Notes: a model not told the origin generated them from the sequence alone. A stretch of DNA of 64,000 nucleotides from Excoecaria cochinchinensis (GCA_947683425.1 CANTUQ010000078.1:1-64000), one strand, 5' to 3'. Counted from the first letter of the stretch, positions 43,991 through 55,084 are shown. Translations and numbers: made by a program.

Positions 43991-44857
43991 AAGAGAACTT
44001 CAACAGTACTTCGATTTTCCAGAATTTCCAGAATTTCCAGAACAAAGAATTCAATCCCAATTTGATTTAAAACCATACCAACCTGTTTTTACCTTCCAGA
44101 AATCATCTCAAACAACATAGGTAACAATTATACCACTCAATTCATCAAATAATTAATCAAATCAAATCAAGAACATATGCATTCAAACTTACAAGAACAT
44201 AAACCCTAGAATTTTACAGTAAAATCAAAATCACACAATTTCACAAATAAACATTCCCAAACCTGGATTCTAAGCTTCTAACACTTAGTCCCACTGCTCC
44301 CAGCAACCTCTTTGCCTTTGGGATCGCGTGGAGCCTCAGCTAGAACACAAACACAGTAATGAACATCAACATGCAACCCTAAATTAAAACTCAACCTAAA
44401 GAAGAAGATGAAGAATTACAGTAAAACAAAGACAAAGATATGCACTTACCAAGCTAGGGAATGCCAAGAGAGATTAACTTCACCAATAAAATCTTGAATC
44501 CACACACAAGAGCCCTTAGGGAAAAGGAAAGGAAAAAGAAGAAGACCAGTGAAGAAAGAACGTGAATCTGCCAATTCCTTTTCTTTCTTTCCTTTTTCTT
44601 TTTCTTTTCTTTACCCTAAGTAAGTGTCCATTACCTATTGGTGAAGCTAACCACTCACACTTAAATTCCACACACATTACACATACCTAATGCACTTATA
44701 ACTAAAGTACACTACAATGGCATAAACACACACACCCAAGTATTTCTCACTTAATAAACACACCAATGCCATGTATGCACCCACATAATAATAAACCCAA
44801 AAACATACATTTTACTAAAATACCCTTATGAAATGCTGAACACATGCGAATGCTTAC

Positions 44858-44884
44858 ACAGACAGACAGACAGACAGACAGACA
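44858..44884. repeat. (ACAG)n microsatellite
   Basis: Seven tandem ACAG units inside solo LTR E. The related LTR at 28404-30879 has only ACTCACAGACACAC at this place. Confidence 0.85.
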
Positions 44885-46037
44885 GGCTCATTCTACTAGG
44901 GGGCAAATGGGATGTGACAAATTGGCTCAAGGTCATTTCTGAGACTTTTATAGGAATGAAGTAAAGGTTATAGTGGCGCAAGAATCACTTAAATTAGAGG
45001 TCTGAAACTCTTCTACTGATAAAAACATTACACGGAGGTCAGATGAAAACTGGACAGAATTTGCCAAAATCATACCTTATCATCACAACTATATGACAAC
45101 CCATCTAACATCATCATCACACATGCATTTACTCAAACAAATCACTTAAAATTTCCAGAATTTACAAGGCACAAAACACATACACATTAAATCCAAAATG
45201 AGAACTAGGGCAATAGACTTTCAACTTAACATAATGAAAGAATCACTCTCAAACTTGGAATTTGTAGTTGAATCTTTCCTTTAAGAGCCCACTTTCTCTT
45301 TCCCTTTACTCTTCCTACGTCCCTTTGATTCTTGCACAAATACCCAGCCAAAATAACAAATAAATCAAACCAAAGTTTTTCTCAACCAAAATCAAAAATA
45401 AGAAGGAGAAAAAGAACCCGAAACAACTTAAGAAATCCAAGCCACTTACCTTTAAAAACTCAGCTCAAACCTTCAAGAACCCACTCAAAACTCAAGGAAA
45501 ACAAGGGAGAGAGAGTTGAGATCAAAAAAATGGGAGCAAGAGAGAGAAAGAGGGGACGGGAATGAAGAACCAAGGGAGGGGCAGCTTCCACAGGAAGCTT
45601 CCTCAAAAACTGCCCTCCCTTGCCTCTCTCCTACTTTTCCATTAATTGCTCACTAACTTGTCCACTTATCACAATCTTATAGGCCAAAAGCATCCACTTT
45701 GACTTTCAAGACCCAAGGCACCATACTCATCACACATATTATCATCTCTTATAAAACACTTACATCCTTGTTACCATGCACCCAACTTACTAAATAAACC
45801 CTCATCAAAATATCTTACATCCATAATACCAAACACACAAACCACTAGATCACTTCTTCAATCACTCTTGTTACCAAACACTACACACACTAGACGATTC
45901 CTCACTCAACCTTATAATTAATTAATTTACACAATTAAATCCTTATTAACCAATTTCCTCATGCAAGAATACCGAATTACCCTTAAATTCCCAACTTAGC
46001 ATACAATTTCCGACTAGGCCCATTTTGGGTTGTTACA

Positions 46038-46060
46038 ATTACTCCCCCTTAGGAAATTTC
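46038..46060 (-). other. Polypurine tract and pol end of element 3
   Basis: Minus strand CCTAAGGGGGAGTAAT directly before the 3' LTR. The preceding VEISRMKFPKGE is the end of pol, joined to gag by the internal deletion. Confidence 0.7.
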
Positions 46061-46086
46061 ATCCTCGAAATTTCCACACTATTCAT

Positions 46087-47290
46087 TTACATCCAAACAA
46101 CCCAAATCAAAAATAAATAGAACTTAACAATATACTTACCAGAAGGACCTGTGATCTCAGGAGTATCTTCAATGAACATTTCGTGCACACGCAGTCTAAC
46201 CATCTCTCCCGTAGTACCTGGTCGTTGTACCGTTTTCGAGGGTGCCTGAGAAGGTCTTCCACTACCTCTACAACTTCGGTTCCCTCTTGATCTATGCTCA
46301 CTCATTCTACTTTCCGACTGATCTTTTACCTCTTGTCTTTTCGGGCAATTTGCTAGGAAGTGCTCCTTATTTCCGCACTTGAAGCAAGCTCCAGAAATCC
46401 TTCTACACTCGCACCAATGGCGCTTTTGACAGTGCTCACACTCTAGAATCACACTTCCCTTTCTGGAGGGTGGCGCTACACTCCCAACCTCTGAACACAC
46501 ATAAACCGAACTCTTCGCACTTTTACCACTTGGAACACCTCTTGCCTTCTTACCACTTCCAAGTCTGCTATCTGGTGCCTTCCTCTTCTGCTCCATCCTC
46601 TGCTTGATCAACTCAGATTCCTCTAACTTGATTGCTCCAGCCACTAACTGATAATAGTTGACCTGTTGCATAACTGGCATAGCCGACAACAGTCCTCTAA
46701 TCACCTCACGCAATCCCTCCTGAAAGTGCCTACACCTAAACTCTTCCAGCAGCAATGGTTCGGGCACATACTTGCTCAATCGACTAAACTCCTTCTCGTA
46801 CTCACTCACTGTCATACTCCGCTACTTCAGACTGATGAACTCTCTCCACTTGGCTTCCCGATATGCCTTCGTCACATACTTCTATTCAAACTCTTGTTTG
46901 AAGAATTCCCAAGCCAACTCGACTGGTCGTTAAGGGTTATGAAGCACAAGCTCCCACCAATCATACGTTGACCCTTGAAGCAATAACACTGCACAAAGTA
47001 CCCTCTAATTTGCGGGATAATTAATCTCTTGTAAAATTTGGCCTGCCCTCTAAATCCAAAACTCGGCCACATCCGATTGGTCCAATGCAGTTCCATGATA
47101 ACATCTCCACTAACTGAAGCAAACCTTGTACTAAGACCGGATTCTTAACACCAAAACCCATACCAGGAATCTCTTCTCGCTGACGCTGAGTAGCGGGTTG
47201 ATCACCCCTAACTGCACTAACACTGCCCGTTGTCTCACCCACGTTCTCACTTGCATCGAACTCAATCTAGACACTACACAAGATAAGACA
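46087..47290 (-). pseudogene. gag remnant of chromodomain element 3
   Basis: Begins about 100 bp after the PBS with SENVGETTGSVSAVRGD. The 5' half (47242-46872) is frame-shifted and has stops but shows a YDWWEL-like capsid segment. The 3' half is one open frame (46815-46087): VSEYEKEFSRLSKYVPEP and FQEGLREVIRG (retrotransposon gag domain), a basic linker, and the zinc knuckle CFKCGNKEHFLANC (C-x2-C-x4-H-x4-C). Gag coats and packages element RNA. The frame ends in LTR-proximal sequence without protease. Confidence 0.85.
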
Positions 47291-47374
47291 CATCTGCATT
47301 AGGCCACAGCACAAAACTCACTCGCATACAAAGACTCGACACTCAAATAACCAAATAACCAGAACTGGCTAAAT

Positions 47375-47390
47375 CGGCGCTCTGATACCA
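47375..47390 (-). other. Primer binding site of element 3, initiator tRNA-Met
   Basis: Minus strand TGGTATCAGAGCGCCG, five bases from the LTR end at 47396. It is the standard site for initiator tRNA-Met, used by chromodomain Ty3/gypsy elements. Confidence 0.88.
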
Positions 47391-47729
47391 CAACTTGTAA
47401 CACCCCTGACACCCCCGTAGGAAGGATGCCGAGTGCACTACCGACACTCACTCACGACACGAAAAATATATATGCATAACAATACATACGTGCACTAAGC
47501 GGAAGCATTCACTAACAATAATAATAGAAAATCATGTATCAAATATAATCAAAATATAGTTATATACAATATCCAAAAGATTACATCTTAAATCCTTTAC
47601 AAAATTACATATGCCACGATAAAAAAAATAATACATATACAAAAAGAATTACAGGAGGAGACAAAAATAAATAACTCTACTCATATATGGCTAGCCTGCA
47701 AATGCACGACTCGAACGGGAACCCAAAAT

Positions 47730-47767
47730 CTAAAAGAACCCGTGCTAAGCGATAACGCTTAGTGAGG
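47730..47767 (-). repeat. Conserved hairpin (element 3, 5' LTR)
   Basis: First stem TAAGCG/CGCTTA perfect. The second stem is lost through a small deletion that its sister LTR (41308-41348) does not have. Confidence 0.75.
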
Positions 47768-48199
47768 AGGAACAAAAATAAAAGAATGCTAAACAAGTAC
47801 AAGTAATAACATGCATAAAATGGATAAAGCATACACTTATCGAGTTCACTATAAAAGCAGGAAATTAGAAATACATTACATATTTTCACTATATCCATTC
47901 AACCAGCATACATGGCATAAATGCACTAACCAAAAACTGATTCACTAAGACAATACAATTATCTCAAATAATAAACATAACACTATAATTCAATAAGATA
48001 AATCAGAACGCTACACAATATCCTGAATTTCACTTGTGGTGGATATGGGAACACTACACTAAAACTGGAGGCTAGGCCTCAACAGCATCACTAATCAAAA
48101 CCAGAGATTGAAGTCTCAACAGTATCACTAAGACCCTATAAGCGGGGTCATCGCTAAGGTCCAAATGGGCTAACATAGGCAGCTACACTCACTATCCCT

Positions 48200-48225
48200 T
48201 TTATAAGCATGCTTATCTATCCACT
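48200..48225 (-). repeat. Conserved LTR palindrome, A/T form (element 3, 5' LTR)
   Basis: ATAAGCATGCTTAT, perfect. Solo LTR F inserted 5 bp after the CTATCCACT that follows it. Confidence 0.8.
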
Positions 48226-48599
48226 ACTATTGTAACACCCCCATACCCCCTGTAAGGAATATCGGGGCGCCATGCGGCTACATACATATACATATACATA
48301 TACCGTAGCGGAAACATTAATATTAAAAGATAAGAATATTTTGGGCCAAACAAAAAGAGCTCTTATAACATATATATAAACTGTACATAATACAAAAGCT
48401 TTATAATTATTACATGTTCATTTACGTTACATATACAAATACCTTTAACATTTACATGTCGATACTATACTCCCTATATACATAATGATGTTACTCAAAA
48501 TGTAAAACTCTATCTCTACTTATACAAAAAGATGTAACCAAAGCTCCTAGTGGCCTTGACCTGCAGATGCACGCTCTCACTGGTCCGAACCTGTACCTA

Positions 48600-48642
48600 C
48601 ACGGAAAGAAACATCCGTGCTAAGCGATAACGCTTAGTGGGG
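48600..48642 (-). repeat. Conserved paired hairpins (solo LTR F)
   Basis: Second stem CACGGA/TCCGTG, perfect, the compensated form also found in solo LTR C. First stem TAAGCG/CGCTTA perfect. Confidence 0.85.
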
Positions 48643-48961
48643 ATGAAAATAATGCAAAGAACTTCTTTACGAAGTCACACATATACAAATCATTTATTCA
48701 AATACACAAGAGTCATGTGCTCCCATTCATACAATACTTCTCATGTGCTATAACATTTAATCAGAACAATCTTCTAAATCATTTCATGTTTACTATACCA
48801 TATTAGTAAGCCTGAATTCCTTTCATGGTGGACACGGGTAACTCTGGATACTATTCACAGTATTTTGCATATGGAGCATTAACTCAAAACTCTATGGAAT
48901 ACACAAGGTATTCCGAACTCTGGGCACAATTAAGGCTAACTCTAGCAGCTGCACTCTAACC

Positions 48962-48987
48962 CTTTATAAGCATGCTTATCTATCCAC
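48962..48987 (-). repeat. Conserved LTR palindrome, A/T form (solo LTR F)
   Basis: ATAAGCATGCTTAT, perfect, followed by CTATCCAC. Confidence 0.8.
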
Positions 48988-49192
48988 TATAACGGTAATC
49001 AGGCTCAAGACATTTATTCTAACATTTAACACTAGAGAACGTCATTGATTATGAACACAAGTCAAAAATATCCATATACTAGTATAAATATACAAAACAT
49101 AACTCACATAGTGCCAAAAAGCCATAGGAAAGAGAAAAAAAGAGAACTTCCAGGCAAAACAGGACAAAACAGATAGAAAGAAAGCTCACTGT

Positions 49193-49695
49193 AGAGATCG
49201 CGACTTGTGTCACGCTCGCGACAGTAACAGAGGGGAAGAAGGCCAGTCACAAGTTTCTTACGCAGTTGCGACTCGTGACAAGCCGCCTCACGCCCACCAG
49301 AAAGAGGGGTCACGAGTCGTGATCCCCCATCACGACTCGTGACGGGACTCGCGACTCGTGACAGGACTCGCATCTTGCTGCTTGGCAGAGCTCAAGGAGG
49401 GTCACGAGTCGTGATCCCCCATGATGACTCGTGATGGGACTCGCGACTCGTGACGGGACTCACGTCGTGATACTTGGTCACCACTCGTGACAGAGCTCTT
49501 CCCTAAGAGAGAGGGGTCACGAGTCGTGATCCCCCATCACGACTCGTGACGGGACTCACGCGTCGTGATGCTTGGTCACCACTCGTGACTCTCTCCTCAC
49601 ATCACAGAAGAACACATAACAGCTCGCTGCACACGGAAGTGAACAACGCGATTCTGTCGCAATCGCGACAAGCATCGCGCTCGCGACAGGATCGT
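49193..49695. repeat. GTCACGAGTCGTGA palindrome cluster (solo LTR F)
   Basis: Repeated GGGTCACGAGTCGTGATCCC, ATCACGACTCGTGACGGG and GTCACCACTCGTGAC, ending with TGTCGCAATCGCGACA. The block of about 110 bp beginning GGGTCACGAGTCGTGATCCC is itself repeated three times (49313, 49399, 49513). Confidence 0.82.
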
Positions 49696-52483
49696 GTTTT
49701 CCAATTCTCATAGAAAACGCAGAACACACAACTAAACCAAAACAAACCCATGCCAACTCTTATTTACAAATGCAACAACTCCTCTTTTCACATATATATA
49801 AATCTTACTCATAACTAGATTTACACTCAATTTTCACAATCAACTCTAAACATTGGGACACTACAAGTAATCAAAATGATTTTTCACAAAAAAAACAACT
49901 GAGCTAGTTTAAACTCCATGTACATTTCTTTATACAATTAAGGCTTTATCAAACATTTAAATCCATAAAACACACACACAAAAATAGGAACAACCGCACA
50001 CGATCCCTACCGCTAGGACGTTGAACTAAGCTCTCTACTCAGGTCCAACCTTCTCTTTGCCTTTACTTGGTCTCTTGTCCACAGCTTCCATGCACAAACC
50101 ATTCAAAATACCATAGTTACTCTTCTCTTTACTTTAAATCAAAAACATAAATATTCAAAGAAAAAGGAGGTCAGATCGAAGAATAAATCTAACTTACTTT
50201 TTTGAAGGGCTCTAATCAAATTCTATTATGCTCTCTTTAGGCAATCCAAATGGTTATTCTCAAAGAACCAAGCAAATGAAGGAGAAAAGGAACAAGGGAG
50301 AGGAAAAGAGAAAGAAAAGAAGAATAATGGGCCAAAGTAAGGAAACCAACGTGAAAAGAAAGGAGAGAGGCAGATGGTCCAAGTAAATCTGAAAATTAAC
50401 TATGCTACTAAATGCTACTTAACCCATTAATTACATATTTATCTTCTTTTTACCCTTAATCTCCTTTTTACTTCATGTAATTAATAACCAAACTCTTGCC
50501 ACATGTCACCTCCCTACAATGCCATGTGTCACTTTCCTACAAGCCACATGTAATTAAAAATTCCAATTTTAATTCCCCTACCACCGAAGGGGTTCTGTCA
50601 CGCCCGCGACAGGACTCTCACACTGAACATCTAATCTCTTTTCTAAACAAAAATTCTATAATTCTTCTAGGGCTACTTCGGGGTGTTACAACTATGACTC
50701 TTTAGGCTTAACATAAAAACTCTATACATTTTATCATACACATTGCAATTACCCAAGCATTTCATCATGATTCAATCACAAATAACTAATATCACATAAC
50801 ATGTCACATTCAACAACTACAAGCATGTGCAAATTTAATTCCATTATCAAACACTTATGGCAAAACATCAAATACCCATAACTTTCAATTGTTAATCATT
50901 TATTTATTCAACTCAAAACTCTAAACAAGTGGTGAGTAAGTTCAAGACAATTCCAATGAAAATCGGATGCATTTCAGAAGGGAAAACATACCAATATACA
51001 CAACCTAAAGGAGGGTAAAGAAGGGCAAGTGTCCATGTCAACTATGTCGTTCAAAATAAGAGAAAAGACCTTGAACAACTAGGTTCTATCGCGCTCGTGA
51101 CATGGGTCGCGCTCGCGATAGAAGCCTCCCTCACAAGTTCCACAAAAGGCAGACTATCAGGACAGTTTCTCACCCCGACATTGCATCGGCTAAACCAACC
51201 CATAAAACTCATTTTTATGCAAAACTTCCTCTTAACAATTGATCCTTAGGATGTTAAGAATCAAATGGGGCAAACTTCAGGTCATTAGGACATCTATAAC
51301 TTCGGATATGAGCTAAACAACCTATACTGCTTGGCCAATTTTCAGGGTCTTAGAGCATGAATTTGCTTAAGGTCATTTCTGAGACTTTTATAGGAGTGGA
51401 AGTCAAGGTTATAATGGCGTAAGAATCACTTAAATTAAAGGTATAAAACTCTTCTACGGATAAAAACATTACACGGAGGTCAGATGAAAACTGGACAGAA
51501 TTTGCCAAAATTATACCTTATCATCACAACTATATGATAACCCATCTAACATCAACATCACAAATGCATTTACTCAAACAAATCACTTAAAATTTCCAAA
51601 ATTTACAAGACACAAAACACATACACATTAAATCCAAAATGAGAACTAGGGCAATAGACTTCCAACTGAACATAATGAAAGAATCACTCCCAAACCTAGA
51701 ATTTGCAGTTCAATCTTTCCTTTAACAGCCCACTTTCTCTTTCCCTTTACTCTTCCTACATTCCTCTAATTCTTGCACAAAGACCCAGCCAAAATAACAC
51801 ATAAATCAAACCAAAGTTTTTCTCAACCAAAATCAGAAATAAGAAGGAGAAGAATAACCCGAAATAACTTAAGAAATCCAAGCCACTTACCTTCAAAAAC
51901 TCAGCTCAAACCTTCAAGAACCCATTCAAAACTCAAGGAAAATAAGGGAGAAATAGTTGAGAGCAGAAAAATGGGAGCAAGAGAGAGAAAGAAGGGACGG
52001 GAATGAAGAACTAAGGGACGGGCAGCTTCCACGGGAAGCTTCCTCAAAAACTTCCCTCCCTTGCTTCTCTCCTACTTTTCCATTAATTGCTCACCAACTT
52101 GTCCACTTGTCACAATCCTATAGGCCAAAAGCATCCAATTTGACTTTTATGACCTAAGGCATCATACGCATCACACATATTATCATCTCTTATAACACAC
52201 TTACATCCTTGTTACCATGCACCCACCTCACTAGATAAACCCTCATCAAAATATCTTGCATCCATAGTACCAAACACACAAACCACTAGATCACTTCTTT
52301 AACCACTCTTGTTACTAAACACTACACACACTAGATGATTCATCACTTAACCTTATAATTAATTAATTTACACAATTAAATCCTTATTAACCAATTTCCT
52401 CATGCAAGATTACCGATTTACCCTTAAATTCCCGACTTAGCATAAAATTTTTGACTAGACCCATTTTGGGTTGTTACATTGGT

Positions 52484-53201
52484 CTTCGCATGCATATTTA
52501 AAGGAAAAAGTGTTAAAGGTGATGGTTTGTTTGGGTGGAAAAACTAGGACATTGGTCTCATTTTTATTATAAAAAATTCCAAGTTAATTAATAGAAATAT
52601 TTTTTTGATTTTCTTTTAAACGTGCATAAAATAAATAATTTTATTAAAAATTACATGGTAAAATAAATTAAAAAGCCAAATAAAGAAAATAATACAAATA
52701 ATAAAATGAAAGTTCAAACCAAACAAACCTCTTGGATCTCCCCGTGTGCTCGCGCAAATGCCCAAGCAAAGAAAATAAGTGTTGAAATAAAAAACAAAGA
52801 CAAATAAAATTAATATTAGTGATGTAATCAAGAAAAATCAATTAAATACATAAAATAATAATAAATTAAAATAAATAAAAAATACTTTGTGAAAGTCAAA
52901 TAAAATAAATAAAATGATGAAATAAATAAAACAACATGTTAACGGATTAATACATAAAAACATAAACATGATGATAATAATAATAATGATCATAAACAAA
53001 CACAAATGAGATTATTGTTAGTAATTAAATCAAGAAAAATCAATTAAACACATATAAAAAGATGAATAAAATGAAATGGAATAAAATACATCATAAATGA
53101 CAAATAAAATTAAATGAAATGATAAAACAAATAAAATGACATATTAATGAATTAATACATGAAAACATGAAGTAATAATGATGATGATGATGATGATGAT
53201 G

Positions 53202-53235
<34 letters not shown>

Positions 53236-53278
53236 GAATAAGAATAAGAATAAGAATAAGAATAATAATAACAATAAA

Positions 53279-53350
<72 letters not shown>

Positions 53351-53590
53351 CAAATAAATGAATAAACAATAAATATATAATGAAAAAGAATGATAAAAAT
53401 AATAATGATAAATAAAAGAATGATGAATAATTAAATAAATAAAAAAGAACAAAGAAAAATGTAAAAATGTTAAATTTATATCTAAGATAACATAACATAA
53501 AATAAATAAATAAATAAATAATATAAAGGTTTACATGATTATTAATTAAATATGAACAAAAAAAATGAAAGAAAATAAAAATGAGGAATC
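52484..53590 (-). repeat. Tat 2 LTR, AT-rich middle
   Basis: Continuation of the LTR after element 3. Extremely AT-rich with many AATAAAT-type words and the microsatellite at 53171-53349. No coding sequence; long frames rich in one or two amino acids come from the simple repeats. Confidence 0.7.
53171..53349. repeat. Compound microsatellite (GAT)n-(AAT)n-(AATAAG)n-(AAT)n
   Basis: About 180 bp of trinucleotide and hexanucleotide repeats. It produces artefact frames of poly-Tyr and poly-Ile on the minus strand. Confidence 0.95.
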
Positions 53591-54309
53591 GAGCTTAAAA
53601 TGTTTACCCTCAGAATTCGAATTCGATGGAGGGAAGATGTTGATTGATTGCCTTGCTTTTTCTTGCAAAATTAGAATTGAAGATAATAAAATTGGAATTT
53701 TAGTCCAATAAATAAATTGCTTAAAAAAATGATCAAAGAAAATAAATATTTTCAAGAACAAAGAATGAATTTTTTTGTCTAAAACATAATTATTGATTAA
53801 AAAATTGATTTTGATTTGAAGAAAAAACAAAAAATAATGAAAAAAAATGAAAATTTTCAAGAACAAAGAATAATTTTTCTTTGTCTCAAGAAAAATAATT
53901 AATCAAAAAAAAATAAAAATCTTAAGAACAAATAATTGTTTTTCTTTGTCTCAAGAAAAATTATTCCTTAAGAATGGAATTTTTTTACCTTAAAAAATTC
54001 CAGTTTGGAGGACAAAACTCAAAAAAATGGTAGAGAAAATTTTCTTGAAGAAAAGAAGAAGAGAAGATGAAAAAAATTAATCTAAAAGAATTCCCCTTCC
54101 CCTTTTTCCTTTTCATCTTTTTCTAATTATATGATAAAAGATGGAAAAACCTAATTAATTTTTAAAGAACTCTTAATTAATTCAAATATTATTTATCTAA
54201 ATTTTAAAAATAGAAAAAATCATGAAAATTCATAAAAAAAAGGATAAAAAAATCAATTTTGGCGCAAAAATCCCGAAAAAAGGCCAAAAATTAGATTTTC
54301 GGCGGATTT

Positions 54310-54440
54310 GGGATGATTCGGCAATTGACAGGCGCCGGTGGGCGTGGAGCGCCTGCTGGGCGAGCGCCGCATGTGCGCTGCGTGGCGCCCGCGCGCATTC
54401 CTCCGTGCTAGCGCTCCTGCTAGCTGATGCGGCCGACGGC
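54310..54440. repeat. GC-rich island in Tat 2 LTR
   Basis: About 130 bp very rich in GCGC, with self-complementary pieces such as GGCGCCGG, GAGCGCC, GGCGAGCGCC and TGCTAGCG...GCTAGC, inside sequence that is otherwise strongly AT-rich. It corresponds in position to 22556-22920 of Tat 1 but has no visible similarity. Confidence 0.7.
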
Positions 54441-55084
54441 CGAATTTTTTTTTTAAATTTCAAATTTGACTAAAATACTATAATTTCAAACTCCTTTTTT
54501 TATTTTTAACAATTTTTTATTTTTTTGGTTCTGAAAAGCAATCTTGACAAGGAAATCATTACTTCCAACCTTATTGCCCGTGAACAGGCATCTGATCATC
54601 ATTGGGTAACTCTAATCTGCACTGCCTTAGGACCCGGTGTTTACAGTTGCCTGCAATTTTTGAGAAAGTAGTGCACTAGTGCCTAGATGAGCCAAAATTC
54701 AGAGAAGAAGGAAGAAAATGCATACCTGAGGCAGTCCTTACCTTTTTTCGGTCAAAGCTTGTGGCTTGTTGCCACTGAGTTGTAGTGTATTCTACCACGA
54801 CTCCTTTGCAATCATTTCACTGGCCACCATTCGGCCTACACGGTATGTCCCTGCTAACCCCCATTCGGTCTACAAGGCATCTGATCGCTGTTGTTGAATT
54901 GCTGGTGCTCATCCCGAACCTCTTTTCCTACAAAGAAAGGCAAAACAAATATGCAGGGTATAGGAGAGAAATGCATACCTGCTACAGTACATACCTACTA
55001 GGGTCGATGTCAGACAAGTGTCCCCTAAAGGGTGGTTGGTTGTTCCCTGGAGAATAGTTTGTGGAATATCATCCTCTTGGATTT

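Larger units (their letters stand above)
42496..44919 (-). mobile_element. Solo LTR E (chromodomain-type, subfamily I)
   Basis: TGTAACACCCCC to GGGATGTGACA, flanked by AATTG on both sides (42491-42495 and 44920-44924), 2424 bp. It is close to the LTR of chromodomain element 2 (both have the CAACACAGA/CGGCGACTCTC phrases). It contains a GTCACG-type palindrome cluster (43618-43990) and an (ACAG)n run near its 5' end. Confidence 0.92.
40972..46037 (-). repeat. 3' LTR of element 3, split by solo LTR E
   Basis: TGTAACACCCCC to GGGTTGTTACA. Without solo LTR E and one target duplicate it is 2637 bp, against 2618 bp for the 5' LTR. It carries one TGTCGCGCTCGCGACAG palindrome (42197-42225). The 5' LTR has two diverged ones at the same place (51083-51125). 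Confidence 0.9.
48231..50690 (-). mobile_element. Solo LTR F (chromodomain-type, subfamily II)
   Basis: TGTAACACCCCC to CGGGGTGTTACA, flanked by ACTAT on both sides (48226-48230 and 50691-50695), 2460 bp. Closest to solo LTR C: shared start, GAATTCCTT...GGTGGA phrase, and a similar 5' region (compare 18280-19112 with 49990-50690). Confidence 0.92.
40972..52478 (-). mobile_element. Chromodomain Ty3/gypsy element 3: two LTRs, gag only
   Basis: Flanked by TTGGT on both sides (40967-40971 and 52479-52483). On the minus strand: 5' LTR (52478 to 47396), initiator-tRNA-Met PBS, gag remnant, a short pol end, polypurine tract, 3' LTR (46037 to 40972). The internal region is only 1358 bp: protease, RT, RNase H and integrase are deleted. 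Each LTR carries its own solo LTR insertion (F and E). The two LTRs look about 94-95 percent alike in short stretches compared by eye. Confidence 0.92.
47396..52478 (-). repeat. 5' LTR of element 3, split by solo LTR F
   Basis: TGTAACACCCC to GGGTTGTTACA; net 2618 bp. It matches the 3' LTR throughout except for the two solo LTR insertions at different sites. The palindrome at 51083-51125 shows an extra diverged unit. Confidence 0.9.

Noticed and set aside
45332..45565. 77-codon ORF repeated at 51773-52006
   Set aside because: The two copies are the two LTRs of element 3, so similarity is expected. The frame runs opposite to the element and has no motif.
47375..47390. Possible tRNA-Met gene
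   Set aside because: Only the 3'-end complement is present, five bases from an LTR: it is a primer binding site.
53091..53498. Long minus-strand ORFs rich in Tyr or Ile
   Set aside because: They are translations of the (AAT)n/(GAT)n microsatellite.
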